The notes below the pieces were generated by a model. That model was not told the origin of the DNA and ran no database searches. It saw only the letters and a program-made list of their open reading frames with translations. The position numbers and the translations under genes were made by a program. Shown here one piece after another: positions 10,841-19,391 of a stretch of 64,000 nucleotides of DNA. The first letter of the stretch is position 1. Every line of letters starts with the position of its first letter. The stretch spans positions 1,364,001 to 1,428,000 of the forward strand of contig NZ_CP034689.1 in assembly GCF_003994415.1 (NCBI RefSeq). The letters are read 5' to 3'. The DNA comes from Achromobacter spanius (GTDB taxonomy: Bacteria > Pseudomonadota > Gammaproteobacteria > Burkholderiales > Burkholderiaceae_B).

Positions 10841-12139
10841 CTAGAAAAAGGTTTCAGCGACGTCGGTGACGCGGTATTGCTCGTCCACCAGCAGCACCTG
10901 GCGCCACTTGTCGAACGTCAGGCAGGGGTGGGAAATGTCGAAGGCGATCATGTCGCCGACCTGGATGTCGTCGCCGTCGGCGATCTGCATGAAGGCATGC
11001 TGGTCCATCATGGCGGTCAGCTTCCAGGCTTGCGGCGCCGCGCTGGGCGTGTCTTGGTCGGGCCGCGTCAGGTCGGGCCGCGTCAGGCCGGGCCGGAAGT
11101 GCAGGGCGGGTGTGGGCAGGCCGGCGTCAAACGCGGCGTCGCGCTTGCCCAGGGCAATGATGGCGCGGCCGGGTTCGGGCAGTGATTGCACATAGGCCCA
11201 GACCTGCAAGGCGGGCAAGAGGCCCGGTTCCATCTTTTGCGCCACGGGGTTGTGGGCGTTGATGCGTTCAGCCGCCGAGCGGTAGACGCCCACGTCGTGC
11301 GACAGGTAGCAACCGGGGCGCAGCACCACTTCCAGCGGCGCGCCGATATCCAGTTGCGAGAATTCCTCGGCCACCACGTCGAACCAGGCCGAACCCGCGC
11401 CAGAGATGAGGGCAGGGCCGTTCTTGCGCAAACGGCCGGCGGTGGCCAGCCCGCGCAGGGCATCGGTGGCGCGGCGCAGGAAGGCGCGGATGGCGCTTTC
11501 TTCCTGCAATACGCCTTCATAGACTTCAATGCCGGCCAGTGCCAGGGCGGGCCAGCGGCCGATTTCTTCAACCACGGCCTGCAACTGTGCGTCGTCGCGC
11601 ACGCCGGTGCGTCCGCCCGTGGGACCGAGTTCGATCAGCACCGGCAGGGTCAGGCCCTGCTCACCGAAGAACTTGCCCAACTGGGCGGCGTTGGCGGGCG
11701 AATCGACAATGCAGAAGTAGGTGAACGCGGGGTCTTGCAGCAGGCGCGCAATGATGGCCATGTTGGCGCGGCCCACCAATTGGTTGGCCATCAGCACGCG
11801 GCGGATGCCGTGTTGATACGCGGCCAGCACTTGCGGCGCGGTGGCCAGTGTGATGCCCCACGCGCCGTTGTCGATCTGGCGCTTGAACAGGGCGGGGCTC
11901 ATCGTGGTCTTGCCGTGGGGCGCCAGCTTGACGTGGTAGGCCTCCATGAACTGCTGCATCCATTGCAGGTTGTGGCGCACGCGCGCTTCGTACAACACCG
12001 CCACGGGCAGGCTGACGTCTTCGTTCAGCAGGTTCCAGTTCAGCGCGGCCACACCGGCCGTCGTACAGGACTCGGGGAACGCGCCCAGGCCTTTGCCGTT
12101 CACATCCAACAAGGCGGCGGGGGAAGATGAATTCGTCAT
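10841..12139 (-). CDS. PLP-dependent D-amino acid lyase/deaminase (D-serine dehydratase-like, fold type III)
   Basis: This is a 432-residue protein of the alanine racemase N-terminal-barrel superfamily. APHGKTTM carries the predicted PLP lysine (K77). The C-terminal DSD-like domain ends with SHPCLTFDKW, whose HxC pair matches the zinc site of eukaryotic-type D-serine dehydratases. Such enzymes deaminate D-serine or D-threonine, or cleave 3-hydroxy D-amino acids. I chose the ATG at 12139; the frame is open to 12190, but that ATG falls inside an AT-rich presumed operator and lacks a ribosome site. It heads the minus-strand block that ends with ridA. Substrate preference (D-Ser, D-Thr or other) is undecided. 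Confidence 0.83.
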   Translation of the reverse strand: MTNSSSPAALLDVNGKGLGAFPESCTTAGVAALNWNLLNEDVSLPVAVLYEARVRHNLQWMQQFMEAYHVKLAPHGKTTMSPALFKRQIDNGAWGITLATAPQVLAAYQHGIRRVLMANQLVGRANMAIIARLLQDPAFTYFCIVDSPANAAQLGKFFGEQGLTLPVLIELGPTGGRTGVRDDAQLQAVVEEIGRWPALALAGIEVYEGVLQEESAIRAFLRRATDALRGLATAGRLRKNGPALISGAGSAWFDVVAEEFSQLDIGAPLEVVLRPGCYLSHDVGVYRSAAERINAHNPVAQKMEPGLLPALQVWAYVQSLPEPGRAIIALGKRDAAFDAGLPTPALHFRPGLTRPDLTRPDQDTPSAAPQAWKLTAMMDQHAFMQIADGDDIQVGDMIAFDISHPCLTFDKWRQVLLVDEQYRVTDVAETFF

Positions 12140-12164
12140 GGCGGGCGCTCGGGTCTGGAAAATA

Positions 12165-12201
12165 TTTACGTGAAAGTTTATTTTTTTCATTATCGTGAAA
12201 G
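12165..12201. promoter_or_regulatory. AT-rich candidate operator for the D-amino acid block
   Basis: The segment holds two CGTGAAAG direct repeats, at 12169-12176 and 12194-12201, with starts 25 bp apart. It also reads as TGAAA-N9-TTTCA-N6-TGAAA, including the palindrome TTTCATTATCGTGAAA at 12185-12200. It is AT-rich in a GC-rich background and lies between divergent genes. The RpiR regulator of the downstream block is the natural candidate binder, by inference only. Confidence 0.4.
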
Positions 12202-12306
12202 AAATTTACAAGCGGCAGCTAGGGCTTACCCGTAGGCTGCGTCAGGGGCAGGTTGGCGCGACAATAAGCAGTTCGCGAAATCACCGCGCTCCATGAAGGA
12301 AAAGCC

Positions 12307-13098
12307 ATGTTGAAAGTCGCTTTGGGCCAGTTCGCCGTGAGCCGGGTCTGGGAAGAAAACGCGCAGGTCTGCATTGACCTGATGGAGCGCGCCCGCGCAG
12401 GCGGCGCGGGGCTTTTGGTCTTGCCCGAAGGCATCCTGGCCCGCGACATTACCGACCCGCAAATCGTGCTGAAAGCGGCTCAGCCGCTGGACGGCCCTTT
12501 CATGACCCGGCTGCTTGAAGCCAGCCGTGGTTCGTCGCTTGCCACCATGATGTGCGTGCACGTTCCAACAGGCGAAGGGCGGGTCTGGAATACTTTGGTT
12601 ACCGTCCAGGACGGCCGCATCGTGTCGCAATACCGCAAGTTGCACCTGTATGACGCCTTCACGATGAAGGAATCCACCAACGTCACGGCCGGCACCGAGC
12701 TTCCGCCGTTGCTGGACATCGCCGGCCTGCGCGTGGGGCTCATGACCTGCTACGACGTGCGCTTCCCTGAATTGGCGCGCCGCCTGGCGCTGGACGGGGC
12801 CGACCTGCTGGTGCTGCCGGCGGCCTGGGTGCGCGGCCCGCTGAAGGAAATGCATTGGGAAGTGCTGGTTACGGCACGCGCGCTGGAAAACACCTGCTAC
12901 GTGGCGGCCACCGGGGAATGCGGTGAACGCAATATCGGCTGCAGCATGGTGGTGGACCCGCTTGGCGTGGTGACGGCGCGCGCGGGCGAGGCGCCGGCGC
13001 TGGTGTTTGCCGATATCGACCCGGAACGCCTGGCACATGCGCGCAAGGTGCTGCCGGTGCTGGCCAACCGCCGCTTTGCACCGCCCGAACTGGCTTAG
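12307..13098 (+). CDS. Carbon-nitrogen hydrolase (Nit-type amidase, possibly deaminated-glutathione amidase)
   Basis: This is a nitrilase-superfamily amidase of 263 residues with the Glu-Lys-Cys triad in LVLPEG, YRKLHLYD and LMTCYDVRFPE. The second and third motifs resemble the Nit1/Nit2 branch, whose members repair deaminated glutathione or cleave omega-amides. The start has GAAGGA upstream. It is divergent from the D-amino acid block, and rarA follows 88 bp downstream. The exact substrate is not settled by sequence; the fold and amidase chemistry are clear. Confidence 0.85.
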   Translation: MLKVALGQFAVSRVWEENAQVCIDLMERARAGGAGLLVLPEGILARDITDPQIVLKAAQPLDGPFMTRLLEASRGSSLATMMCVHVPTGEGRVWNTLVTVQDGRIVSQYRKLHLYDAFTMKESTNVTAGTELPPLLDIAGLRVGLMTCYDVRFPELARRLALDGADLLVLPAAWVRGPLKEMHWEVLVTARALENTCYVAATGECGERNIGCSMVVDPLGVVTARAGEAPALVFADIDPERLAHARKVLPVLANRRFAPPELA

Positions 13099-13186
13099 GC
13101 ACGGCCGCTTGCTTCCCGGGGCAAAGGCGGCGGTCATGGTGTAATGCTGACTTGTATTTCTTGCCGTCTTCCCCCATCTGCTGCCA

Positions 13187-14527
13187 ATGAGCAACGATCT
13201 CTTCGCGGCCGATCCTGCGCATCGGCCCTATGTGCCCCTGGCCGAGCGCCTGCGCCCGCGTTCCTTGTCCGATGTGGTCGGGCAGTCGCACCTGCTGGGT
13301 CCTGACAAGCCGCTGCGCGTGGCGTTTGAGTCCGGCCGTCCGCATTCCATGATTTTCTGGGGGCCGCCGGGCGTGGGCAAGACCACGCTGGCGCGCCTGA
13401 TGGCTGATGGCTTCGATGCGCAGTTCATTGCCATTTCGGCGGTGCTGGGCGGCGTCAAGGACATCCGCGAAGCCGTCACGGTGGCGCAGGTGGCGCAAGG
13501 TCAGGGCCGCCGCACCATTCTGTTCGTGGACGAGGTGCATCGCTTCAACAAGGCGCAGCAGGATGCTTTTCTGCCCTACGTCGAAAGCGGGCTGTTCACC
13601 TTCATCGGCGCCACCACCGAAAACCCGTCCTTCGAAGTCAATTCGGCGCTGTTGTCGCGGGCGCGGGTGTACGTGCTGCAATCGCTATCGCCCGAGGAAT
13701 TGCAGCAACTGGTCGACCGCGCGGTACATGCGCTGAACGAAGGGCTGGATGACGGCGAAGCCATTCGCATCGAGCCCGACGCGCGCGAGCAATTGGCCGC
13801 CTGGGCCGACGGCGACGCGCGGCGCTTGATCAGCGCGGTGGAAGTCGTGGCGGAATCCGCGCAGTCGGCGGGCCGCGACACCGTGGATGCGGCTTGGCTG
13901 GAAATATCGCTGTCGCAGAACCTGCGCCGTTTCGACAAGGGCGGCGACGCTTTCTACGACCAGATCAGCGCCCTGCACAAATCGGTGCGCGGCTCCAATC
14001 CCGACGCCGCGCTGTATTGGTTCTGCCGCATGATCGACGGCGGGGCCGATCCCAAATACCTGTCGCGCCGCCTGGTTCGCATGGCGGTGGAAGACATCGG
14101 CCTGGCCGACCCGCGCGCCACCGACCTGGCCGTGAACGGCGCCGACATCTATGAGCGCCTGGGTTCGCCCGAAGGCGAGCTCGCCCTGGCGCAAGCGGTG
14201 GTCTACATGGCGTGTGCCGCCAAGTCCAACGCCGTCTACAACGCCTACAACCAGGCGCGCCAGTTCGCGGCTGAACACGGCAGCGCGCCGGTGCCCATCC
14301 ACCTGCGCAACGCGCCCACCAAATTGATGAAGCAGTTGGGCCATGGCAAGGCCTACCGCTATGCTCACGACGAGCCGCACGGCTACGCCGCTGGCGAACA
14401 ATATTTCCCTGATGGACTCAAGCCTTCCTTCTATCGGCCGACCGATCGCGGCCTGGAGGCTAAAATCCAGCAAAAGTTGGCATTCCTGCGCGAGCTGGAC
14501 GCACAGGAACGCGCCAAGAACCGGTAA
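13187..14527 (+). CDS. rarA: Replication-associated recombination protein A (MgsA/RarA AAA+ ATPase)
   Basis: RarA is a clamp-loader-like AAA+ ATPase that acts at stalled forks and single-strand/double-strand junctions. The 446-residue product has Walker A GPPGVGKTT at about 59-67, Walker B ILFVDEVHRF at 111-120, sensor 1 GATTENPSFEVN from 141, and the C-terminal MgsA tetramerisation region (FYDQISALHKSVRGSNPDAA onward). The length equals the family's. serS follows 45 bp downstream, a pairing common in proteobacteria. Confidence 0.96.
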   Translation: MSNDLFAADPAHRPYVPLAERLRPRSLSDVVGQSHLLGPDKPLRVAFESGRPHSMIFWGPPGVGKTTLARLMADGFDAQFIAISAVLGGVKDIREAVTVAQVAQGQGRRTILFVDEVHRFNKAQQDAFLPYVESGLFTFIGATTENPSFEVNSALLSRARVYVLQSLSPEELQQLVDRAVHALNEGLDDGEAIRIEPDAREQLAAWADGDARRLISAVEVVAESAQSAGRDTVDAAWLEISLSQNLRRFDKGGDAFYDQISALHKSVRGSNPDAALYWFCRMIDGGADPKYLSRRLVRMAVEDIGLADPRATDLAVNGADIYERLGSPEGELALAQAVVYMACAAKSNAVYNAYNQARQFAAEHGSAPVPIHLRNAPTKLMKQLGHGKAYRYAHDEPHGYAAGEQYFPDGLKPSFYRPTDRGLEAKIQQKLAFLRELDAQERAKNR

Positions 14528-14572
14528 CGGGCCCTGCCTGTTGCCTTCACTAGAACCTCAACCGACATCAAC

Positions 14573-15919
14573 ATGCTAGACCCGATACTGCTGCGCAAAG
14601 ACCTGCAAACCGTCGTCGACCGCCTCAAGAGCCGTGGCGTGTCCTTCGACACGGAACGGTTCAACGACCTGGAGTCTCGCCGCAAGGCCGTCCAGACCGA
14701 AACCGAGTCCCTGCAAGCCCGCCGCAACGCGCTGGCCAAGCAGATCGGTCAGTTGAAGGCCAAGGGTGAAGACGCCAGCGCCGTCATGGCGGAATCGCAG
14801 GCGGTGCCTGTCCGCCTGAAGCAGTTGGAAGAAGAGCTGGCCGCCTTGCAGGCGCCGCTTAACGACCTGCTGATGTCGGTGCCGAACTTGCCGCACCCCA
14901 GTGTGCCTCTGGGCGAATCCGCCGACGACAACGTCGAGGTCCGTCGCTGGCTGCCGGGCGAAGCGGGTGCCGACGGCAACCCGCCCGCGCTGGCGTTCGA
15001 GGCGCGTGACCACGTCGCCATCGGCGAACCGCTGGGCCTGGATTTCGACATGGCCGCCAAGCTGTCGGGCGCGCGCTTCTCGTTCATGCGCGGCCCCATC
15101 GCCCGCCTGCACCGCGCGCTGTCTCAGTTCATGCTGGACCTGCAAACGGGTATGCACGGCTACACCGAGTGCTATACGCCTTACATCGTCAACGCATCCA
15201 CCTTGTATGGAACGGGCCAGTTGCCCAAGTTCAAGGACGACATGTTCGCCGTGTCCAAGGGCGGTGGCGATGACGACCCCAAGGTTGATGCCGCGGGCAA
15301 CCCTTACGTGCGTGAAGACCAATACCTGATCTCCACGTCGGAAATCACGCTGACCAGCGTGGCGCGCGACACCATCCAGGCCGCCGCCGACCTGCCGCTG
15401 AAGCTCACCGCGCATACGCCGTGCTTCCGTTCCGAAGCCGGCAGCGGCGGCCGCGACACTCGCGGCATGATCCGCCAGCATCAGTTCGACAAGGTCGAAA
15501 TGGTGCAGATCACGCAGCCGGACCAGTCCTACGAAGCGTTGGAAGACATGGTCGGCCATGCCGAGCGCGTCCTGCAATTGCTGGGCCTGCCGTACCGCGT
15601 CATGCTGCTGTGCACCGGCGACATGGGTTTTGGCTCGGCCAAGACCTATGACCTGGAAGTGTGGCTGCCTGCGCAAAATACCTGGCGCGAAATTTCGTCG
15701 GTGTCCAATTGCGAAACTTTCCAGGCCCGTCGCATGCAGGCGCGTTTCCGTAATGCTCAAGGTAAACCGGAATTCGTCCACACGCTGAATGGTTCGGGTT
15801 TGGCCGTGGGTCGGGCGTTGGTCGCCGTGCTGGAAAATCATCAGCAGCCTGACGGCAGCGTATTGGTTCCCGAGGCGTTGCAGCCTTATATGGGCGGTTT
15901 GACGGTGCTGAAACCCTGA
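14573..15919 (+). CDS. serS: Serine--tRNA ligase
   Basis: Seryl-tRNA synthetase charges tRNA-Ser, including the two tRNA-Ser genes in this window. The 448-residue class II enzyme has an N-terminal coiled-coil arm (about residues 30-105, rich in K, R, E and Q) that binds the tRNA variable arm. Motif 2 is FRSEAGSGGRDTRGM, and motif 3 is NGSGLAVGRALVAVLENHQ. A strong terminator follows at 15958-15985. Confidence 0.97.
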   Translation: MLDPILLRKDLQTVVDRLKSRGVSFDTERFNDLESRRKAVQTETESLQARRNALAKQIGQLKAKGEDASAVMAESQAVPVRLKQLEEELAALQAPLNDLLMSVPNLPHPSVPLGESADDNVEVRRWLPGEAGADGNPPALAFEARDHVAIGEPLGLDFDMAAKLSGARFSFMRGPIARLHRALSQFMLDLQTGMHGYTECYTPYIVNASTLYGTGQLPKFKDDMFAVSKGGGDDDPKVDAAGNPYVREDQYLISTSEITLTSVARDTIQAAADLPLKLTAHTPCFRSEAGSGGRDTRGMIRQHQFDKVEMVQITQPDQSYEALEDMVGHAERVLQLLGLPYRVMLLCTGDMGFGSAKTYDLEVWLPAQNTWREISSVSNCETFQARRMQARFRNAQGKPEFVHTLNGSGLAVGRALVAVLENHQQPDGSVLVPEALQPYMGGLTVLKP

Positions 15920-15957
15920 CGTGCGCCGCGTCTATCGGCCATATGGCTGATAAGAAA

Positions 15958-15985
15958 ACGGAGCCTTTGGGCTCCGTTTTTTTTT
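15958..15985 (+). terminator. Rho-independent terminator after serS
   Basis: ACGGAGCC and GGCTCCGT form a stem around a short loop, followed directly by a run of nine T. Confidence 0.9.
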
Positions 15986-16149
15986 ATCATGTCGACATAT
16001 TGCTGTCGTTTTTGCTCATTATGCTACGCGGGTAAGTGCATGATTTTGATGTGAGCAATTGTGTATTTTTAATAAAAGGGCCGGATAGATGCGGCACAAT
16101 ACACCCGCGTTCTACACGCTTCATTCACTTATATAACAAGGAGTTGTCC

Positions 16150-16398
16150 ATGACTTCAAGAATGATTGGAGATTTTCGTGTGAGATGCTCTGTGGCTCGT
16201 GAAGACGAACAGGGCTACCGCGTGCAGATATGGACCCGCCGAGTAGGCGGAACCGCGCCGGAAAAATGCTGGACAGTGCCGGGACAGGCACCGTTCTCAG
16301 ACTTGCACGAAGCAGAACAGGAAAGCCGTCAATTGTTCCAAGAAATCAATGGTGTGCGTTTTAACGGTGAACCGGAGTTTGCCCATGCGTCCGCATAA
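16150..16398 (+). CDS. Small hypothetical protein (82 aa)
   Basis: The 82-residue product contains FRVRCSVAREDEQGYRVQIWTRR and a C-terminal helix-like stretch LHEAEQESRQLFQEI. It has no signal peptide or membrane segment. I do not recognise the family. The ATG at 16150 has AAGGAG eight bases upstream, while the open frame extends upstream to 16036 without such a site. It lies alone after the serS terminator and overlaps a possible 52-residue second gene. Confidence 0.7.
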   Translation: MTSRMIGDFRVRCSVAREDEQGYRVQIWTRRVGGTAPEKCWTVPGQAPFSDLHEAEQESRQLFQEINGVRFNGEPEFAHASA

Positions 16399-16543
16399 TG
16401 GTTGGTGGCGGGCGTCCAGTGCGCCCCGCAGATGGATTGATCTTGTTCAGGAATCACCGCGTTGGGCGGATGCCAAGCCCAATCAGGTGTCTCAAAAATC
16501 CGCCGTTGCGGTGGAGAAGCCGGTACGGGCCCCCGCGGCCTGA
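16385..16543 (+). CDS. Possible small protein overlapping the preceding gene (52 aa)
   Basis: An ATG at 16385 has CGGAG seven bases upstream and opens a 52-residue frame (MRPHNGWWRASSAPRRWIDL at the start) that overlaps the previous gene by 14 bp. Such an overlap would allow coupled translation. The product is basic and Trp-rich at the N-terminus and resembles nothing I know. It could be a chance frame. Confidence 0.4.
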   Translation: MRPHNGWWRASSAPRRWIDLVQESPRWADAKPNQVSQKSAVAVEKPVRAPAA

Positions 16544-16585
16544 TAGTCGATCCAATGGGGCACCGGACAATGCCCTAACGGAAAA

Positions 16586-16607
16586 AGGCCACTCGTAAGA
16601 GTGGCCT
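16586..16607. terminator. Bidirectional terminator
   Basis: AGGCCACTC and GAGTGGCCT form a stem around GTAA. T-rich tails lie on both sides (TTTGCTTTTT on plus, TTTTTCC on minus). It separates the small plus-strand genes from the convergent minus-strand gene. Confidence 0.85.
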
Positions 16608-16614
16608 TTGCTTT

Positions 16615-16956
16615 TTAACGGCGCCAGTCGCCGTGTCCCTTTCCATGGCCATGGCCACGGTAATGGCCGGGGCCGGGGCCGTAATAACGCGGGGGCGGGC
16701 CGCCGCGCCAGTGGGGACCGCCACGGTAATAGACCGGGGCGGGGTAAACCACCGGAGGCGCCACATAGACGGGCGCGGGACGGTAGTACACGGGAGGGGG
16801 AGGCGCCACGTAAACAGGAGCGGGCGCCACGTACACCGGGGCGGGGTACACCACGCCGGGCAGGCCGATGGAAATTCCCACATCCACTCGGGCGAAGGCC
16901 AGGCTGGAAATCAGCAGACCCGCGGCACCGGCACCAGCAATAAGCCATTTTTTCAT
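16615..16956 (-). CDS. Secreted Pro/Tyr/Val-repeat protein, function unknown
   Basis: The 113-residue product has a clear signal peptide (MKKWLIAGAGAAGLLISSLAFA). After it come DVGISIGLPGVVYP, repeated PAPVYVAPP-type units over about residues 37-70, and a Gly/His/Arg/Tyr-rich tail. Similar low-complexity exported proteins are common in Burkholderiales and have no assigned function. The start at 16956 is chosen for the signal peptide and a GCAGGTG upstream; the frame extends further up without reason. A bidirectional terminator lies just after the stop. Confidence 0.8.
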   Translation of the reverse strand: MKKWLIAGAGAAGLLISSLAFARVDVGISIGLPGVVYPAPVYVAPAPVYVAPPPPVYYRPAPVYVAPPVVYPAPVYYRGGPHWRGGPPPRYYGPGPGHYRGHGHGKGHGDWRR

Positions 16957-17232
16957 GTTGCACCTGCCTGCTGCGCGACACAGCATAGTTGAGTATTCGA
17001 CGTGCCTATTTTCGGGCTTTTCGGTCAAGGATTCGTAAGCGGCGCACCCTCAATAGCGACAATCCGCAACCGTCCCCTGCCGACAGGCTGGCTTTCTGCT
17101 GCGGCGCAAGATAGTGCTTGCGCTCTGGTAGAAGCACACCTGAAATCGATTGAAATGGAGTGGAATCAGATGAAGTCAGGTAGAGACGTTACAGTCAGTC
17201 ACTATCACGGCGGGTAATGTGGCGCGGTCGCG

Positions 17233-17730
17233 TCAGATTGACTGAGCTCCACGGAATTCCACGACCCAGACCCAAGGGTTTGCCGCCCAGGCGTGCGAAC
17301 CGTAGCGTTCGCACCACATCAACGCAAACGCTGTTTGAAGGGGAACGCCCGGTAATAACGCCGAGGATTGGTACATGGCTTCCGTGCCCTCGGCGCGCGC
17401 GTCGGCTTCGGTCAGGCTTTGCAGGCGCTGAATGCGTACCCCCACAATAAGCGCCGTTGCGAATCCATTACCCGCCTCGTCGGTCAGGATAATGCTTTCG
17501 CCGATTTTTCCGTAAGGGCACCTGACCCAGCTGGACGTTTTGCGTAATTCGCAGGGGTTATCGCGATTAGGACCCATTGCCACCCAGCGGCCGGAATCGG
17601 CGGCGTCCGCATACCAAACCGTCGTGGGTTTGGAGGGTTGGGGCTTCAGAATGCGGCGACTCTGCACTTTCAAGCCAGCCAGGACGGCTTGCTTGAGCGG
17701 TTCGCTGAATTGAAGTGACTGCCTTTTCAT
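17233..17730 (-). CDS. ASCH-like hypothetical protein, phage-type
   Basis: The 165-residue product opens with MKRQSLQFSEPLKQAVLAGL and KVQSRRILKPQ, the pattern of phage and genomic-island ASCH/PUA-like proteins (typically LLxGRKTQTRRVxKP). It is followed by CPYGKIGESIILTDEAG and a C-terminal WVWVVEF strand. ASCH domains are thought to bind RNA or modified nucleotides. The ATG at 17730 has GAGGAG upstream; a TTG at 17796 is the outer limit. It stands alone with no other phage gene nearby, so it may be a remnant of past transfer. Confidence 0.65.
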   Translation of the reverse strand: MKRQSLQFSEPLKQAVLAGLKVQSRRILKPQPSKPTTVWYADAADSGRWVAMGPNRDNPCELRKTSSWVRCPYGKIGESIILTDEAGNGFATALIVGVRIQRLQSLTEADARAEGTEAMYQSSALLPGVPLQTAFALMWCERYGSHAWAANPWVWVVEFRGAQSI

Positions 17731-17929
17731 GGGCCCGCTGTTCTCCTCTCGGTCGGCGTCCGCATACAACGTCCGCGTACTGCGTTTGGCTTTCAACCGA
17801 TGTGTGACAAATGCACCAGCTAATTCAGATCAGGAGCAGGCAGTATGACGTGTCGAGTTCATGCTGTCAGGCAGGCTGTGTATTTATGTTGTCTTTTTGT
17901 ACCGCCAGTGTTGTTTGTATACTCGAGCA

Positions 17930-18127
17930 ATGACTACAGACCTGCATAATCTCAAGCCCGGTTACTACTGGTACACGATGGCCAATGACCCGCTGGCCGT
18001 TATCCACATCCATGAAGACGGCGGCGCATCGCTGATGGGCTCGGACTACCGCATCGGCGCCGAGGGCGTAGCGGATATGGTCCGCCAAGGCGAACGCTTC
18101 TTCTGGATCGAACCGCCACAAGTCTGA
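17930..18127 (+). CDS. Small hypothetical protein (65 aa)
   Basis: The 65-residue product reads MTTDLHNLKPGYYWYTMAND at the start and ends RQGERFFWIEPPQV. It is acidic, soluble and aromatic-rich. The family is unknown to me. No strong ribosome site precedes the ATG, and the frame could begin at 17861. A hairpin at 18146-18166 separates it from the amidohydrolase gene. Confidence 0.5.
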   Translation: MTTDLHNLKPGYYWYTMANDPLAVIHIHEDGGASLMGSDYRIGAEGVADMVRQGERFFWIEPPQV

Positions 18128-18145
18128 ACCTTTGGGCTGATACGT

Positions 18146-18166
18146 GGCCGGCCTTTCGGGCCGGCC
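18146..18166 (+). terminator. Probable weak terminator hairpin
   Basis: GGCCGGCC is repeated in inverted form around TTTCG, followed by GCTTTCGTT, a poor T tract. Confidence 0.45.
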
Positions 18167-18191
18167 GCTTTCGTTCGTCCGGGAAAAATCC

Positions 18192-19391
18192 ATGACCGAC
18201 CTGCTGTTGAAAAACGTCCGCGTTGTGGCGAACAATGCCGCCGATGTTGTCGATGTGTTGGTGCGCGGTGGGCGCATCCTGCAAATCCAATCGGGTATCC
18301 AGGCGCCAGCCGACCTTCCTGTTGAGGATGGCGGCGGCGCCTTGCTGTTGCCGGGGCTGGTTGAAGGCCATACCCACCTGGACAAGACCAACTGGGATTC
18401 GCCTTGGTATGTGAATGCGGTTGGCCCCGCCCTGACCGACCGCATAGAAAACGAACGCACCTGGCGAGCCAGTACCGGCCACGACGCGGCCAGCCATGCG
18501 CGCGCGTTGGCGCTGGCTTTCCTGCGCGAAGGCACCACCCGCATCCGCAGCCATGTTGACGTGGACACCGACGCGGGCCTGCGCCATTTGGATGGCGTGC
18601 ATGCCACCCGCGAAGCCTTGGCGGGCCGCGTGGAAATCCAGACCGTGGCCTTTCCGCAATCGGGCTTGTTGGTGCGCCCCGGCACGGCCGACCTGTTGGA
18701 CCAGGCGCTGGCGCAAGGCGCTGATGTGTTGGGCGGACTGGACCCGTCGGCCATCGACCGCGACCCCGCCCAATCCCTGGATGTGCTGTTCGGCCTGGCC
18801 GACAAGCATGGCAAGCCGGTCGACATCCATCTGCACGAGCCCGGCGAACTGGGTGCTTTCACGCTGGATCTGATTTTGGATCGCGTCCAGGCGTTGGGCA
18901 TGCAAGGCAAGGTGGTCATCAGCCATGCTTTCTGTCTGGGCGGCATTGACGCCAAGCGGCTGGAGGGACTGCTCAAACGGCTGGCGACGCTGGACGTTGC
19001 GGTGTTGACCACGGCCCCACCGTCGCGGCCGGTGCCAAGCGTGCGAGCTTGCCGCGAGGCAGGCGTGACGATCTTCGGCGGCAATGACGGCATCCGCGAT
19101 ACCTGGACGCCGTATGGCAGCCCCGACATGCTGGCGCGCGCCATGATGATCGGCCTGCGCAACGATCTGCGCCGCGACGACGAAGTGGAATGGGCGTTTG
19201 ATTGCGTCACCGGCGCCGCCGCGCGCGCCTGTGGCTTTGCGGACTACGGCCTGATGCCGGGCGCGCGGGCTGATCTGGTGCTGGTCGACGCCAGTTGCGT
19301 GGCCGAAGCCGTGGTCACGCGCAAGCCGCGCCGTCTGGTCGTGACCCACGGCGTGGTGGCCGCCCGTAATGGCCAGGACGCCATCGCCTAA
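18192..19391 (+). CDS. Amidohydrolase, cytosine-deaminase-like
   Basis: This 399-residue metal-dependent hydrolase carries the HxH motif in VEGHTHLDKT (H60, H62), then VDIHLHEPGE, VISHAFCLG and the late aspartate in FGGNDGIRD. HTHLDK followed by SHVDVD is the pattern of the cytosine deaminase/isoguanine deaminase branch of the amidohydrolases. The physiological substrate may be another N-heterocycle or amide. Its stop overlaps the stop of the convergent LysR gene by 4 bp. No close partner gene on the same strand is evident. Confidence 0.82.
   Translation: MTDLLLKNVRVVANNAADVVDVLVRGGRILQIQSGIQAPADLPVEDGGGALLLPGLVEGHTHLDKTNWDSPWYVNAVGPALTDRIENERTWRASTGHDAASHARALALAFLREGTTRIRSHVDVDTDAGLRHLDGVHATREALAGRVEIQTVAFPQSGLLVRPGTADLLDQALAQGADVLGGLDPSAIDRDPAQSLDVLFGLADKHGKPVDIHLHEPGELGAFTLDLILDRVQALGMQGKVVISHAFCLGGIDAKRLEGLLKRLATLDVAVLTTAPPSRPVPSVRACREAGVTIFGGNDGIRDTWTPYGSPDMLARAMMIGLRNDLRRDDEVEWAFDCVTGAAARACGFADYGLMPGARADLVLVDASCVAEAVVTRKPRRLVVTHGVVAARNGQDAIA

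Noticed and set aside
10841..12190. Upstream ATG at 12190 for the PLP enzyme
   Set aside because: It falls inside the AT-rich repeat pair, has no ribosome site, and the added residues do not resemble the family.
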